Shown here: positions 38,401 through 49,000 of the stretch, one piece after another
Layout of the letters: the number at the start of each line of letters is the position of its first letter
How positions within the stretch are numbered: the first letter of the stretch is position 1
Origin: Watersipora subatra
Lineage: Eukaryota; Bryozoa; Gymnolaemata; Cheilostomatida; Watersiporidae
NCBI RefSeq assembly: GCF_963576615.1
Contig: NC_088711.1
Span: 8,488,869-8,552,868, forward strand
DNA: 64,000 nucleotides
Direction: 5' to 3'
Notes under the pieces: generated by a model
The model's input: the letters and a program-made list of their open reading frames with translations, nothing else
Database searches by the model: none
What the model was told of the DNA's origin: nothing
Position numbers and translations under genes: made by a program

Positions 38401-39858
38401 AATATAACATATACTAATATATTTAATATATACAGTGATATATTTATTATTTATATATTATTATATATAATATATATTATTATATATAATAATATAGCAT
38501 ATACTAATATATTTAATATATATAGTGATATATTTTTTTCACTGTATATATTATACATATATATTATATATATTATAAATATATATATATGAAGGTATTT
38601 TCTAGTTTTGGCAAACACTTTATATTTCATTAAATATTATTCTACAATCAAATAAAGATATATATATATAATAAAGATATAAATATAATAAAATATAATA
38701 TATATAATATTATATTATAAAATATAATATAAAGATATATATATATATAGATATATATATCAAATAAATAATATATATTATTATATATAAATAACATAAT
38801 AATATATATAATAATATGTATTATATATTATTATATATAATATATATTATTATATATAATAATATAACATATACTAATATATTTAATATATACAGTGGTA
38901 TATTTATTATTTATATATTATTATATATAATAATATAACATATACTAATATATTTAATATATACAGAGATTTTTTTTTTTTCACTGTATATATTATACAT
39001 ATATATTATATATTATATATATATATATATGAAGGTATTTTCTAGTTTTGGCAAACACTTTATATTTCATTAAATATTATTCTACAATCAAATAAAGAGT
39101 ATCTCGTACTTAAGAACACATTTGCCAACTTTTAATGCTGAATGTACCTAATTGTGAACCCCTATTGATCATAGACATTACCATATAGGAAATAAAGCTA
39201 TGTCATAGTTAAAAAGCTCGCCAACAAACCTCAAGTGTCGATGCTTTTTCATAAGCTGGAACCGCTCCAGATGGCACAACAAGGTGAGCTTTCAGCTTGT
39301 TGAACTGTACGCTGACATCCTCTTGAGCCGTGGCAGCTGAGATATACGCAGAGAGCTCATTATTAATTTATTATACAATAGTTATAGTCAGCGACGAAGC
39401 ACAAACCTAACGATTCTAGAGATGAATTATTAACTTGGCTGATATGCCAACGCCAGCAAGAACAAGAATATACGAAAACAATTGCAGCATTTCTTTTACT
39501 TGTCACCACAAGTGATAAGTTACACTATATACATAAATGTTATTGTCATTTATGTATATATATCTATTTTATATTTTATATTTTATTTATATTCTATTTT
39601 ATTTTATATATTTTATTTTATATTTTATATATTCTATTTATATTTTATTGTCATAGAACTACACAATCATATGTATGTTTAGTTAGCTATTTTCATACTA
39701 AATTAACCAAAACAAGCCTCGATTTATAAAAATAAATCTACAGAAAAATAATTGCGGCTTTTGGCGAAAAACGAATAGGTATAAGCAGACGTATAGTAAG
39801 ATATGCACTTACTAGAGATGAGAAGCGCGGAGAGAAGAGCAGAAGCTAAAGACTTCAT
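26421..39858 (-). CDS. Unrecognised secreted glycoprotein, about 900 residues, 19 exons
   Basis: I do not recognise the family. Exons in coding order: 39813-39858, 39230-39336, 37484-37748, 36941-37122, 35886-35991, 34968-35202, 34579-34751, 33561-33668, 32729-32870, 31391-31533, 30575-30709, 29619-29798, 29410-29509, 28783-28904, 28084-28212, 27760-27946, 27169-27221, 26845-26977, 26421-26584. Every junction keeps frame except exon 8 to 9, where a short exon may be missing. Exon 1 is a signal peptide (MKSLASALLSALLIS). Exons 2-4 look like an Ig/CARDB-type beta domain (EVKLVVENMGDADMTVKYKV). Exon 6 is Gly/Ser-rich. Exons 7-10 are Cys-bearing. Exon 12 begins with a furin-like RKKR. Exons 12-18 are charged and probably helical. 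At least eight NxT sequons (such as NVT, NYT, NAT, NIT, NLT, NFT, NMT, NET) fit an extracellular protein. No membrane anchor is seen. Confidence 0.85.
26624..26676. repeat. 25-bp direct duplication
   Basis: tttgggctacgcctactgtc plus tctg occurs twice in tandem in the last intron of the secreted-protein gene. Confidence 0.85.
30050..30405. repeat. Degenerate 6-bp-based repeat (acatag/acattg type)
   Basis: A low-complexity tract of gacata, gacatt, gatgtc and aaatta-type hexamers in the intron between exons 11 and 12. Because the period is a multiple of three, all frames on both strands stay open and give artificial I/D/Y/V-rich peptides. It is not coding. Confidence 0.85.
31945..32235 (+). mobile_element. 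Helitron-like non-autonomous element
   Basis: Starts with TCTATATC and a block shared with other copies (gttcatctgtctgtc at 31970). It ends with a short hairpin (CCGG at 32209-32212 pairing with CCGG at 32219-32222), 9 bases and then CTAG followed by T, the usual form of a Helitron 3' end. It also holds a 13-bp hairpin, cctaccacttgct/agcaagtggtagg (32124-32164). No target duplication is seen, as expected for Helitrons. It lies in an intron of the secreted-protein gene. Confidence 0.6.
33018..33275 (-). repeat. Dispersed element with tRNA-like promoter, copy 2
   Basis: The minus strand carries tagggcaaatggtagtg (A box-like) and gggttcgattacc (B box-like). The outer blocks gttcatctgtctgtcc at about 33034-33049 and actgccagggtactag near 33248-33264 match copy 1 at 14278-14490. 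Confidence 0.55.
33765..33875. repeat. Roughly 20-bp tandem repeat, about 5 copies
   Basis: Copies of gtagtacagagtaggcatgt with small indels, between exons 7 and 8 of the secreted-protein gene. Several copies are shifted by one or two bases. Confidence 0.85.
34090..34415. repeat. 22-bp repeat arranged as two back-to-back palindromes
   Basis: A gtagtatagaggtgaacata-type unit runs forward to 34191, reversed from 34193 to 34304, then forward again from 34306. The first centre (34192) has at least 55 bp of perfect arm and about 100 bp with one indel. The second centre (34305) begins ccata-t-tatgg. This block could form cruciform DNA. Confidence 0.93.
36165..36392. repeat. 10-bp-based tandem repeat (actctacaag)
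   Basis: About 20 copies of acaagactct/acaagacttt variants in the intron between exons 4 and 5 of the secreted-protein gene. Confidence 0.9.
38230..39110. repeat. Very AT-rich block with a roughly 450-bp tandem duplication
   Basis: TATATAA-rich sequence in which the stretch beginning gaaggtattttctagttttg occurs at 38591 and again at 39031, and an ataacataataatatat-type stretch at about 38330 and 38790. The two halves are copies with small indels. It lies in intron 2 of the secreted-protein gene. Confidence 0.85.
39550..39655. repeat. tattttata-type low-complexity tract
   Basis: Degenerate (TATTTTATAT)n repeat in the first intron of the secreted-protein gene. Nothing else is visible here. 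Confidence 0.75.
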
Positions 39859-40679
39859 CTCTATTCACAGTTTCCTCTCAACTGCTTGGGAGGGCGAGCC
39901 GAGAAAGAGTGGTAGACAGCTCAGCAGCAGTTGCTCAAGCTGATTGCCAGGTACGACCAGTATATGGCATAAAATCAATAACTCGCTGTCGGTTCATTGG
40001 ACAAAAAAGTTTAATTTATTATGCTCATTGTATAGATTCTCGTCGTCAAAATAAATTCGAAGAATGATACAAAAATCTATATATAAGAAGAATGCGAGAT
40101 GCCTCAGAGGTATCGAGCGATTGTCGAATCAATAATATTGTCACAACAACTTTGATTCTGGTGGACAATGTAGTGGATAAACAGCCACAAACAAAATATA
40201 TGCAGATAGCTAATCAATCAAGTAGAGACATAGAAGGTATTATAATTGTAGTCAGCGAATACTTCAATAGGCAACCCTGGACAAGCAACTCTAGTAGTAA
40301 CCCCCTATAGATATCAATGCAAAAAATTAATTCTCAAATTATTTATAATCTGGGTAAAAAGCTATTTTTCAAGAGATGTTTTTATATATTTGCATTTATG
40401 CAAAATCAGATATTCTAATTTGCATCTAATTTAGTCTAGATGCCGACCAATTGCTGCCAGCTGTGAAATGTAGCTAATGCTTTAAGTCAAAAGTGACAAA
40501 CATGTCTCTAATGACAGCAATTTTTCATAACTGTACATAATTATTTTATTTATGCCTTTTGTAAACATGTTTATTAAAATAAGACAAAAGTATGCAAAAA
40601 ATAATTTCGTTGTAAATTTCAAATCTAAAATGTTATAACGAGGCCATTGCCATATAATTATTTTTTATAGTCTAACTTA
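39859..40679. promoter_or_regulatory. Upstream region of the secreted-protein gene
   Basis: The first exon starts its reading frame at 39858 on the minus strand, so its promoter should lie in this segment. The sequence is AT-rich, with no clear core motif. A 72-codon frame at 40092-40310 has no recognisable family. Confidence 0.4.
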
Positions 40680-41170
40680 GTGCATAACACTATACCGACA
40701 CTATATCGACACTATACCGACACTATACCGTCACTATACCGACACTATACCGGCACTATACCGCCACTATACCGACACTATACCGACACTATACCGACAC
40801 TATACCGACACTATACCGGCACAATACCGCCACTATACCGACACTATACCGACACTATACTGACACTATACCGACACTATACCGACACTGTACCGATACT
40901 ATACCGACACTATATCGACACTATACTGACACTATACCGACACTATATTAACACTATACCGACACTATACCGACGCTATACCGACGCTATACCGACACTA
41001 TACCGACACTATATTAACACTATACCGACACTATATCGACACTATACCGACACTATATCGACACTATACCGACACTATACCGACACTATACTGACACTAT
41101 ACTGACACTATACCGACACTATATTAACACTATACCGACACTATACCGACACTATACCAACACTGTACCA
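40680..41170. repeat. 12-bp minisatellite (cactataccgac), about 40 copies
   Basis: Regular 12-bp units with attaac and atcgac variants. The multiple-of-three unit keeps one frame open for 141 codons of YRHYTDTIP-type repeat; this is an artefact. Confidence 0.95.
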
Positions 41171-41349
41171 ACAAGACTTCAATAATTGAAACAAATTCTC
41201 TTTTTATTGAGTTGAGTTTACTTGATTTTGTTTGAAAAATTCCTGAATTTCTTGGGATTTGATTAGAACGATAGGTAAAGTGACTTACTAGATGGATTTA
41301 ACAAACAAATTACATTATTAAGGAACGTATTGCTGTGTACCTGTGTTAG

Positions 41350-41525
41350 TCTATATATGTATAAATCTCAATGTTCATCTGTCTATTTTTTGTCCAATTG
41401 TTCTGTTATAGAGATAAAGTTTTATGGATGAAAAATCCACTGCACATTGGATCAGAACTCACAACCTCCAGTTCGGCAGACAGGCATTTATCTAATGCAC
41501 TCTTGTAGGCAATGCAGCCGGTACT
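41350..41525 (-). repeat. Helitron-like start with tRNA-like promoter, copy 3
   Basis: Begins TCTATATATG and aatctcaatgttcatctgtc on the plus strand. The minus strand holds a tgcctacaagagtgcattaga / gagttctgatcc A/B box pair. Its right side merges with the 19-bp array at 41525. Confidence 0.5.
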
Positions 41526-41692
41526 GTATGAATTACACAGAAATAAACACGGTACACATAAATAAACACAGTACACAGAAATAAACACAGTACACATAAA
41601 TAAACACGGTACAAAAAAATGAACACAGTACACATAAATAAACACGGTACACAGAAATAAACACGGTACACAGAAATAAACAAAGCACCTTC
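41525..41692. repeat. 19-bp tandem repeat, about 8 copies
   Basis: Copies of aaataaacacggtacacag with g/a and cag/cat variants. Frames on the minus strand read as repeated FIYVYCVYFCVPC and are artefacts. Confidence 0.9.
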
Positions 41693-42339
41693 ATTTAAAA
41701 GTTGGAATGGTAAATGTACAATGTTGATTAAAAATAAATTTTCTGTTCAAAAAACCTTTTTATTGCCCGTGCAACTCTGGGCATTCAATCGACTAATGGT
41801 TATAAAATTGAGTTACCATCTATACCAGCTATTTAGCCCTGTTATTGTAAAACTATCGTCAAAAGCAGTTTAGGCTCATGATTTTTTACCAAATGAAGAA
41901 AGGTCAGTGTAGGAATAACCACTGTGATCATTCAGTAAACAGAGCTGTAAAAAGTAAACTGCGGAATGGCAGACAGCCTTTAAATTTAACAATATGCTGC
42001 CTTAATTTTGAATTAATTTGAAGATTTCTTTGTGTAAGATAGTGAGTTTTTTTATATTTTATTCATAACCACATGATTTTATAATTAAAAAAGGAGTCTA
42101 ATAATATATATCCCATCACATTATAATGATCTATAAATTATTATAACATCAATATTAATGGATTTATGAAAGTAAAATAGGAAACTGATGATGACTATCA
42201 TGGGCCATTAGCTTTGCTTTTTGGATATTATTGCATTATTTTCAAGTATCTCTATTAAGAAAATCTCACTTTGTCATTGTGTGTTGTTCTCATTGTCATT
42301 TGTGTTCGTTAATCTGCGTAAATGCCATGCGATTCCATA

Positions 42340-42680
42340 ATTTTTGGCTGATTTCATCCAAACTTTCAACCCATATGCTCGTGCCTTGTGCCAGGTCACC
42401 AAATATATTTGGTTTTAAAACTCCTCCTGGTTCCTGAGAACCATCCCTCTGAACACTCATCTGATTGGAAACTAATGAATACACCTTTATGTACATTAAG
42501 GACATTTACCCACAATGCACGTGTTCATGGATTATTACCCTCAATGAATGCGTTCATGGATTATGGCTGCGAAAACAGTGTAGCAGTTTGCATTGTAACA
42601 ATTTGCACTGAGTATCGACAGGGGCTGCTGGCTACCTGATTGAAAATGAAATAAATCTGGCTGACAACGAGCTTAATACT
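42340..42680 (+). repeat. Dispersed repeat copy B
   Basis: Carries tttttggctgatttcatcca, catatgctcgtgccttgtgc and ggttcctgagaaccatccc, diverged from copy A at 10140. It is followed by acattaaggaca and aatgaatgcgttcatgg blocks that recur in copy C. Confidence 0.7.
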
Positions 42681-42699
42681 AGTCCAGTATAATATTTAT

Positions 42700-42960
42700 G
42701 TTTCCCCAAAAATTATTTAAAATATTCGGTTTCAAAACTTTATCCAGTTTCTGAGACCCAACCTCTTAAACATAGATTAGAAACTAGAGAATGCCCCTTT
42801 GCATACATTAGGGACAATTGCTCTGAATGAACGCATTCATGGTTTGTTGTTGTGAGAGCAGTATAGCAATTTTTGTTGAAAATTTGCATGAGTCCTGTGA
42901 GCTGTCTATCTGAAAATGAAAGAAATCCTGGACAATGTTGGGTTGAATACTAGTCTATAC
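42700..42960 (+). repeat. Dispersed repeat copy C, tandem to copy B
   Basis: Repeats the plan of copy B with many changes: a ggtttcaaaactttatccag block, then acattagggaca, gaacgcattcatgg and ctgtctatctgaaaatgaaa. B and C look like an old duplication about 325 bp apart. Confidence 0.65.
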
Positions 42961-43395
42961 ATATTTATAGTCGATGCTATATATATATATAATCTCAAAG
43001 TTTGTCGTCGTCGTTCCAATCTAGCAATGAAGATTTCATAATACAAGAGATTTGATCTCGGAATGTCCCATTCACAAGGCAAGAGATTTGATCGCGGAAC
43101 GTCCCATTCACAAGGTGATACTCTAATCCATTGAGCTATGCGAGATGCATTGGATTCCTTGGGCGATATTAGTCATTGTCTAAGTTAAAATACGCACAGC
43201 ACTTTGAGTTACCCAACGACACTAAAACTTGCTCTCACAGCTCTTATTAGTAAATTTAGCAATACGGATACTAGCTTACTCAAATTAACCAATAGCAGTG
43301 TGCCTGATTAATGGCAAGTGGCAGGCAACTACATTACCTGCCACTGTTTATAAGTGGGTTTTTTAATATCTGAGCAATGATGAGCATTCTGCTAG
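42950..43395 (+). mobile_element. Helitron-like element with tRNA-like segment, copy 4
   Basis: Starts TCTATACATA, with an aatctcaaagtttgtc block. It includes a minus-strand A/B box pair (catagctcaatggattagag, gatcaaatctc) in 43065-43145. It ends ...gagcattctgCTAG before T, with a 9-bp hairpin agtggcagg/cctgccact near 43316-43345. It is related to the element at 31945-32235. Confidence 0.5.
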
Positions 43396-43439
43396 TTTGA
43401 TTATGGATACAAAAATGTATGTGGCCACATCTCAGGGCA

Positions 43440-43955
43440 TATGTATACATGTTCACATAATGCATATGTCTACATGTTCCCATAATGCATATGTCTACAT
43501 GTTCACATAATGCATATGTCTACATGTTCACATAATGCATATGTCTACATGTTCACATAATGCATATGTCTACATGTTCACATAATGCATATGTCTACAT
43601 GTTCACATAATGCATATGTCTACATGTTCACATAATGCATATGTCAACATGTTCACATAATGCATATGTCAACATGTTCACATAATGCATATGTCAACAT
43701 GTTCACATAATGCATATGTCTACATGTTCACATAATGCATATGTCTACATGTTCACATAATGCATATGTCTACATGTTCACATAATGCATATGTCTACAT
43801 GTTCACATAATGCATATGTCTACATGTTCACATAATGCATATGTCTACATGTTCACATAATGCATATGTCTACATGTTCACATAATGCATATGTCTACAT
43901 GTTCACATAATGCATATGTCTACATGTTCACATAATGCATATGTCAACATGTAGA
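43440..43955. repeat. 25-bp minisatellite, about 20 near-identical copies
   Basis: cataatgcatatgtctacat plus gttca; the only common variant is gtcaac for gtctac. The high identity suggests recent spread. The array ends in acatgtagacatat, a short inverted copy of part of the unit. Confidence 0.96.
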
Positions 43956-46900
43956 CATATCGGTATCTTTGCTTAGCTATAGCTAGAGTCAACTACCTTC
44001 AACGTTGGTTTTTGCAAACCGCTAAACATTATAATTAATTTTCAGGGCCTCAATTTTAATTTCAAATATTCAAGATTGAATATTCCAGCCGACCTTTGCA
44101 CCGTTGTCTAGTCGCAAACAACAATCTTGACTAAGCATACAAATGGTAAGAAGTAAAACACAAATATAGCTTGCTATATAGCTGTCCCCTTGTAATATAG
44201 CTATACCCTTGCTATATAGCTATACCCTTGCAAGGAGTTGTATATACAAATAGTCACTCACTGCATACACGAGATACTATAAGTGGACAAGCTAGCAGCT
44301 CATCGCCACAGAAAGAACATTCAAGGCAATATTGATTACCCTACACAGAGTTATAGATTAGGTTTTAGCTCCGGATTTGAAAATTTGAGACGAGATTGAT
44401 TTTAAAGCATTTACGAACAGATACAGTTCACTGACCGCTTTCAAGTTTCACTTCCATTACCTGAATAGGTAAGGAGAAAAGATCAAAACTGGTGCAATGA
44501 CTACTTTCACTTTCATATGTAAAGACAAACTGTTGTAGATGACCTCAGAAAAGATTGTTGTGGCTATCGCAGGAGACAAGTAAAGATGTTTTTATGATTG
44601 CAACTTTTCATCTTTAGCCAAGCATAAGAATCAAAGAAACCTTAACAGTCGTCTGATGTAACCAGGTTGTTAGAGCGGAGTACGCTGACCTCAGCCTTGC
44701 TTGTGTTTAGTTAACTACTTTTGAGCATCAGAAATTACAAGTACCTCCTGCACACGACGTGATGGTCTTCATTGCTGCTAGGAAATATTACAGTGCGGTG
44801 TAAGATCTATAAGACTACACATAAACCTAGAGGTTGACCTTCATTATCAGTTTTTCACCTCTGTTTTAGAACATTTGGCAGCTTCCATCACATTCAAGGT
44901 CAAGTCGTGTTGAGACGAGGCTCTTTGCAAATGTTTGATCCAAATAAATATTTCACGTTCATAATGCGAGACGATAAGGCTGGTGCATGCTATATCGCCA
45001 TATGTCGGCGATACAATACATCGCTGATAGCCTGTGGTAACAGCGTTCACGACAACGATTATACAACACGGTCACCAGAAATGATGAACTACCGGTACCG
45101 CAGAAGTTATCGTGAAGGGACATAATAATAGATCGAGCAATCTCCAACAGCCAACTACTATCGCCGGAGTGGATCGCATTGTACAGACTGTAGCGGATGC
45201 ACGTCGAGATATCAAGAAAGTTTGACTGCTGCAATGTTTCTTGACATATCTGTGTTGCCTGGGCGATGCTGTCGGTCTAAGGTGCGCATGGCCGACAAAT
45301 AATCGCTGAGAGCACAACACCGACATATACTGCGATACAGTGTAAACCAGCCGTAAGCTCCCACTATAATCATGTGACAATTAAAATGTCACCAAATGCA
45401 TAGTTTATTGGGTAGTCTTTGAATTGAAATTAATTGTTAAATATGACACAAGATGAGTTGAATAAATAAAAGAAATAGCAATGTATTGTTAAGGACTCCG
45501 TTAAATGTTTACTTATCTCTTAGGACACTAAAGATGCAATCTAAAAGGTGTCACTATTGACTACCTGCAGGGCCTTGCTAAAAGCTTGTGTCAACAATGA
45601 TGGGAATGCATTATCATAAAATCATAACTCAGGTATTCAATGACACAGTCCAAAAGAAAATCTTTGGTCATAAATCGTTAGTTGAACATTTTTTAGACAG
45701 TGGTTCACAAGCTACAAGCAAGTGATCCTTCAGTTGCTATCAAAAAGTGGAAATGCAAAGCCTTTACAAACATTTTAAAATTCACTAAATTTCTATAAAA
45801 TGTTTGCTTTTGCGTTCCACAGTAAAACTTTGAAAATGGTAAGAACTTAAAAAAGGGTGCTGGAAGTGCTGGTCAACCTAACAGGTTGTTATTGCCGAAA
45901 ATTATGCCGCTCCCAACGCTTATGTGTAAAGAAGTAGGAAAGTGATCGAAAACAAAAAGTTATTTCTTTGAGGCTGAGACTGGCTAATTAGGTTCATAAT
46001 TTTTAGCTATAAACTAATTGACCACGAACATATCATTGGCAGTCATTAATATTACTAGCAGTACTAGTCTTTAAAAAGTTCTCTCCAGGGAAAGCTTTCT
46101 AGCTTCTACGAGAATTACCAATTGTTAACTCTGGTATGTGACTTCCGTTAATTACTAGCTTATTAACAGTATAATTGAGGAGATATCTTCATTGCTTCAT
46201 AGGCGTTATGGTGTGAGTAGATGTGAGTCAACTACATTTTGCCAATTTTCAAGGTTATTAAGTAACTTTGATTTATACTTTGAAATAAAAATTAACTTAA
46301 AACCTAACTTAATACAATATGTTGACAACGAAGAAAAAATTAAAAAAAGTCAGGGTTTGTTTAAGATTATTCTAAGAAAATGTCGAGCACGAATGCTTCA
46401 GCACCCCTCAATTTGACTTCAGCTGCTACCCCTACATGAATAGTGCTTTTACCATGTGACTCTTCAATAGATGAAAAAAATTTTTGTATTCAAAATCTTT
46501 TGTAGTATCGGCTGTATCATTGACGACAAAAAAAGTATAAAGAAATTGACAACTTCAGCATTGCCATGCATCTCTCGATATTTGGAGCAAATTCGGTCTC
46601 AAATATACACAAGTTTTATTGATATTTTCCTTAGGACAGAGCTTTAAACGTTCTGGCTTAAAGTCTAAGTCTTTTGTCCCCTTCTACAATACACTACTCG
46701 GTCACTACCAATACGAATATTTAAGAAGAATGCACTAAATGCTAATGTTGTTGAGATTGCTTTAAATTGAGGCACTTTCATTGTCATCATGCAGTCTACC
46801 AATGCTTCAGGCAAACACTGTGAGCACCTAGTCTTATATATTACTCGTTATTATTAAGGCTGTTTCATCTACATTTAGGAACAACAGACATGATACGTAG

Positions 46901-49000
46901 ACTAGCGAGTCTCTATGCATTTGCAATATTCACATGAAGATTTAAGGCTAATCTACTTGAAACCTACTCAGTACTGTTTAGCAAAAACACCAAACAACCC
47001 ACTATCCCATTCTTTACAGATCACCTGTCTACAACCATCGATGGTCTTTGGAACACATGCTAAGCCAGCTCAATTGTTATACTCTACAATGGGACACATA
47101 ATATGACACAAGTTTGATGCAGGAGGATAATCAATACGGGCAATATGAATATTGATCAGCGCCATGTAGTACTATATACTGCTCTTCTCACACATGGAAC
47201 GATTAGCAGCCACCTCTCATAAGACGCCATTATTCCGTAAGGTTTTTTCACACAAGTAGTTGCAAATATAACAGACTTGACAAAACACAATATGTTATTT
47301 TTTTAGAGTCAAATAAGCATAACTTAAAATTTATTCACACCTGACAAACATGTGTTTCAGGGTTTAAGCACACCCAAGCAGTTCTCAATTTAGTTGGCAA
47401 TCTCCCTACAAAATTATCACAATGCTTACAAAATCAGTTTTTGATCATATTAGCGCTAAGTTATAGGTCAACAATGGACTTTCAGGTTTAAAATTTCACT
47501 TCAATCTTTTTCCTCGAGTTTATTCATACATTTAGTAAGTTTCAACTAACTGTAAAGAGTCAGCAGTAGCACATGAACCATTGACTAGGAGTAGCCTTTA
47601 ATATTTGGAAGCTAAGCAGTAGCTCCTCTAGTCTAGGAAAGTGTCAAAGTACATGTATGTCTGAATATGAATATTTAAAGTAACATTCGGTTAATAAACA
47701 AAGTCTTTGGTAAAAGAGAATTTCTTTACTTTTTTAAGATTGCGTTACGACTACTAATATGTGGGCAACTTTAATCATACATAAACCTGAACATAAACAC
47801 TCCTGAGTCAAATCATGATATAAAAAAAGCATTTAATGTTATAAAGCAGCTGGTGGCACAGCTCTGGGGCTGACCATCCCTCAGAATTCCAGTTTTATAT
47901 AGGACCTGCTGAATAGTGCCTACTCATCTGGTATAAACTGACAACACATTATATACACGTATATATACCTATTTTACCTGTACATTTGTGATTTGAGCAC
48001 TCTAGTGTCAGCATATTGGCTTTCTTAAAGTCTGCGGAGCAACAGTTGTTTCATGGTAGGAAGTCAACTTTCATTGGCAATGAGATTTGTCTCCCTTGCT
48101 CGCGCTGAGCTGCACTGATGAGGCTTCAATAGCCAAAACAACACTGTCTGTGCTCGGGTATACCTATATATATATATATATAGTCATATATAGCATATAC
48201 ACATGTGTGTATATGCTATATATAATATTGCTAGCGCTGGCAGAGTTCTACTAGTCTCCATGGCAATGATAATGATGCTACTTTGCCTAGAATTAAAAAA
48301 ATGACTATTCAGAAAATAAATCTATAATATCGAAATAATAATAATATATATATTGCGTATTTTTATCAATATACATGACACATGTCAAGAACAACCATAT
48401 AAAAATATATAATTGTATAATTAAAATACATGCAAAATAGAAATAAGCTATACATCAATAAACATGATTAGTAGAATTTTATATAAAAATATTTTTACAA
48501 AATGCTTTGGCAAATAATTGCGTGAAATTGCGTTGAACTAACACAGAAAAACAGCTTGTTGCGCAAAACACAATATCGAAAACTATGACCAAAACATATA
48601 ATGAAGCAGAGCGTCTGGCAGCACGGACGGGAGGTCGAGCAGGACATAATGACTTTGAATAACACCCTTATTTGTAATTATTAATTGATGCGTAGAAATG
48701 AATGCACAGTATTATACATTCATTGATCGACCTTATTGCAACAGAATATTAAACGGTATTAATAAGGATGAATCGTTTAGTGCTATGACGACTATTTCAA
48801 GCTTATTTCCACTTTTCCTCGGAAACTTAGCTCAAAAGCTTTGCCGAAATGATCGCTGGTTACCAGACTGTTTCTAAATAGCTTAAACTTGAAAGTATCA
48901 TGCTCACCAAAGTTGCAGTCTCTAGTGAGCACAATGACTGCAACTCGGTCCAAAGTTGCAGTCTAAAACATGATTTTTCATATTTGCATAAAAAACTCCA
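43956..49000. other. Gene-poor region 3' of BMAL
   Basis: No supported gene. A ccttgctatatagctatac triplication lies at 44185-44230. The stretch 44880-45380 is richer in GC than its surroundings and has overlapping open frames on both strands, but no frame resembles a known family. A 17-bp palindrome is at 48187-48222. Frames at 46192-46416 and 46915-47106 match nothing I know. Confidence 0.55.
48187..48222. other. 17-bp near-perfect palindrome
   Basis: tatatagcatatacaca and its exact reverse complement with 2 bases between them, next to a (TA)n tract. It may extrude as a cruciform. No role is evident. Confidence 0.85.

Noticed and set aside
40680-41105. 141-codon frame of YRHYTDTIP repeats
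   Set aside because: 12-bp minisatellite; a unit length divisible by three keeps it open.
43440-43955. Regular direct repeats resembling a CRISPR array
   Set aside because: There are no unique spacers between units, no cas genes, and the genome is animal. It is a plain minisatellite.
44847-45380. Cluster of overlapping frames in a GC-richer patch
   Set aside because: Both strands are equally open, none resembles a known protein, and no consistent exon chain could be built. Left as unexplained sequence.
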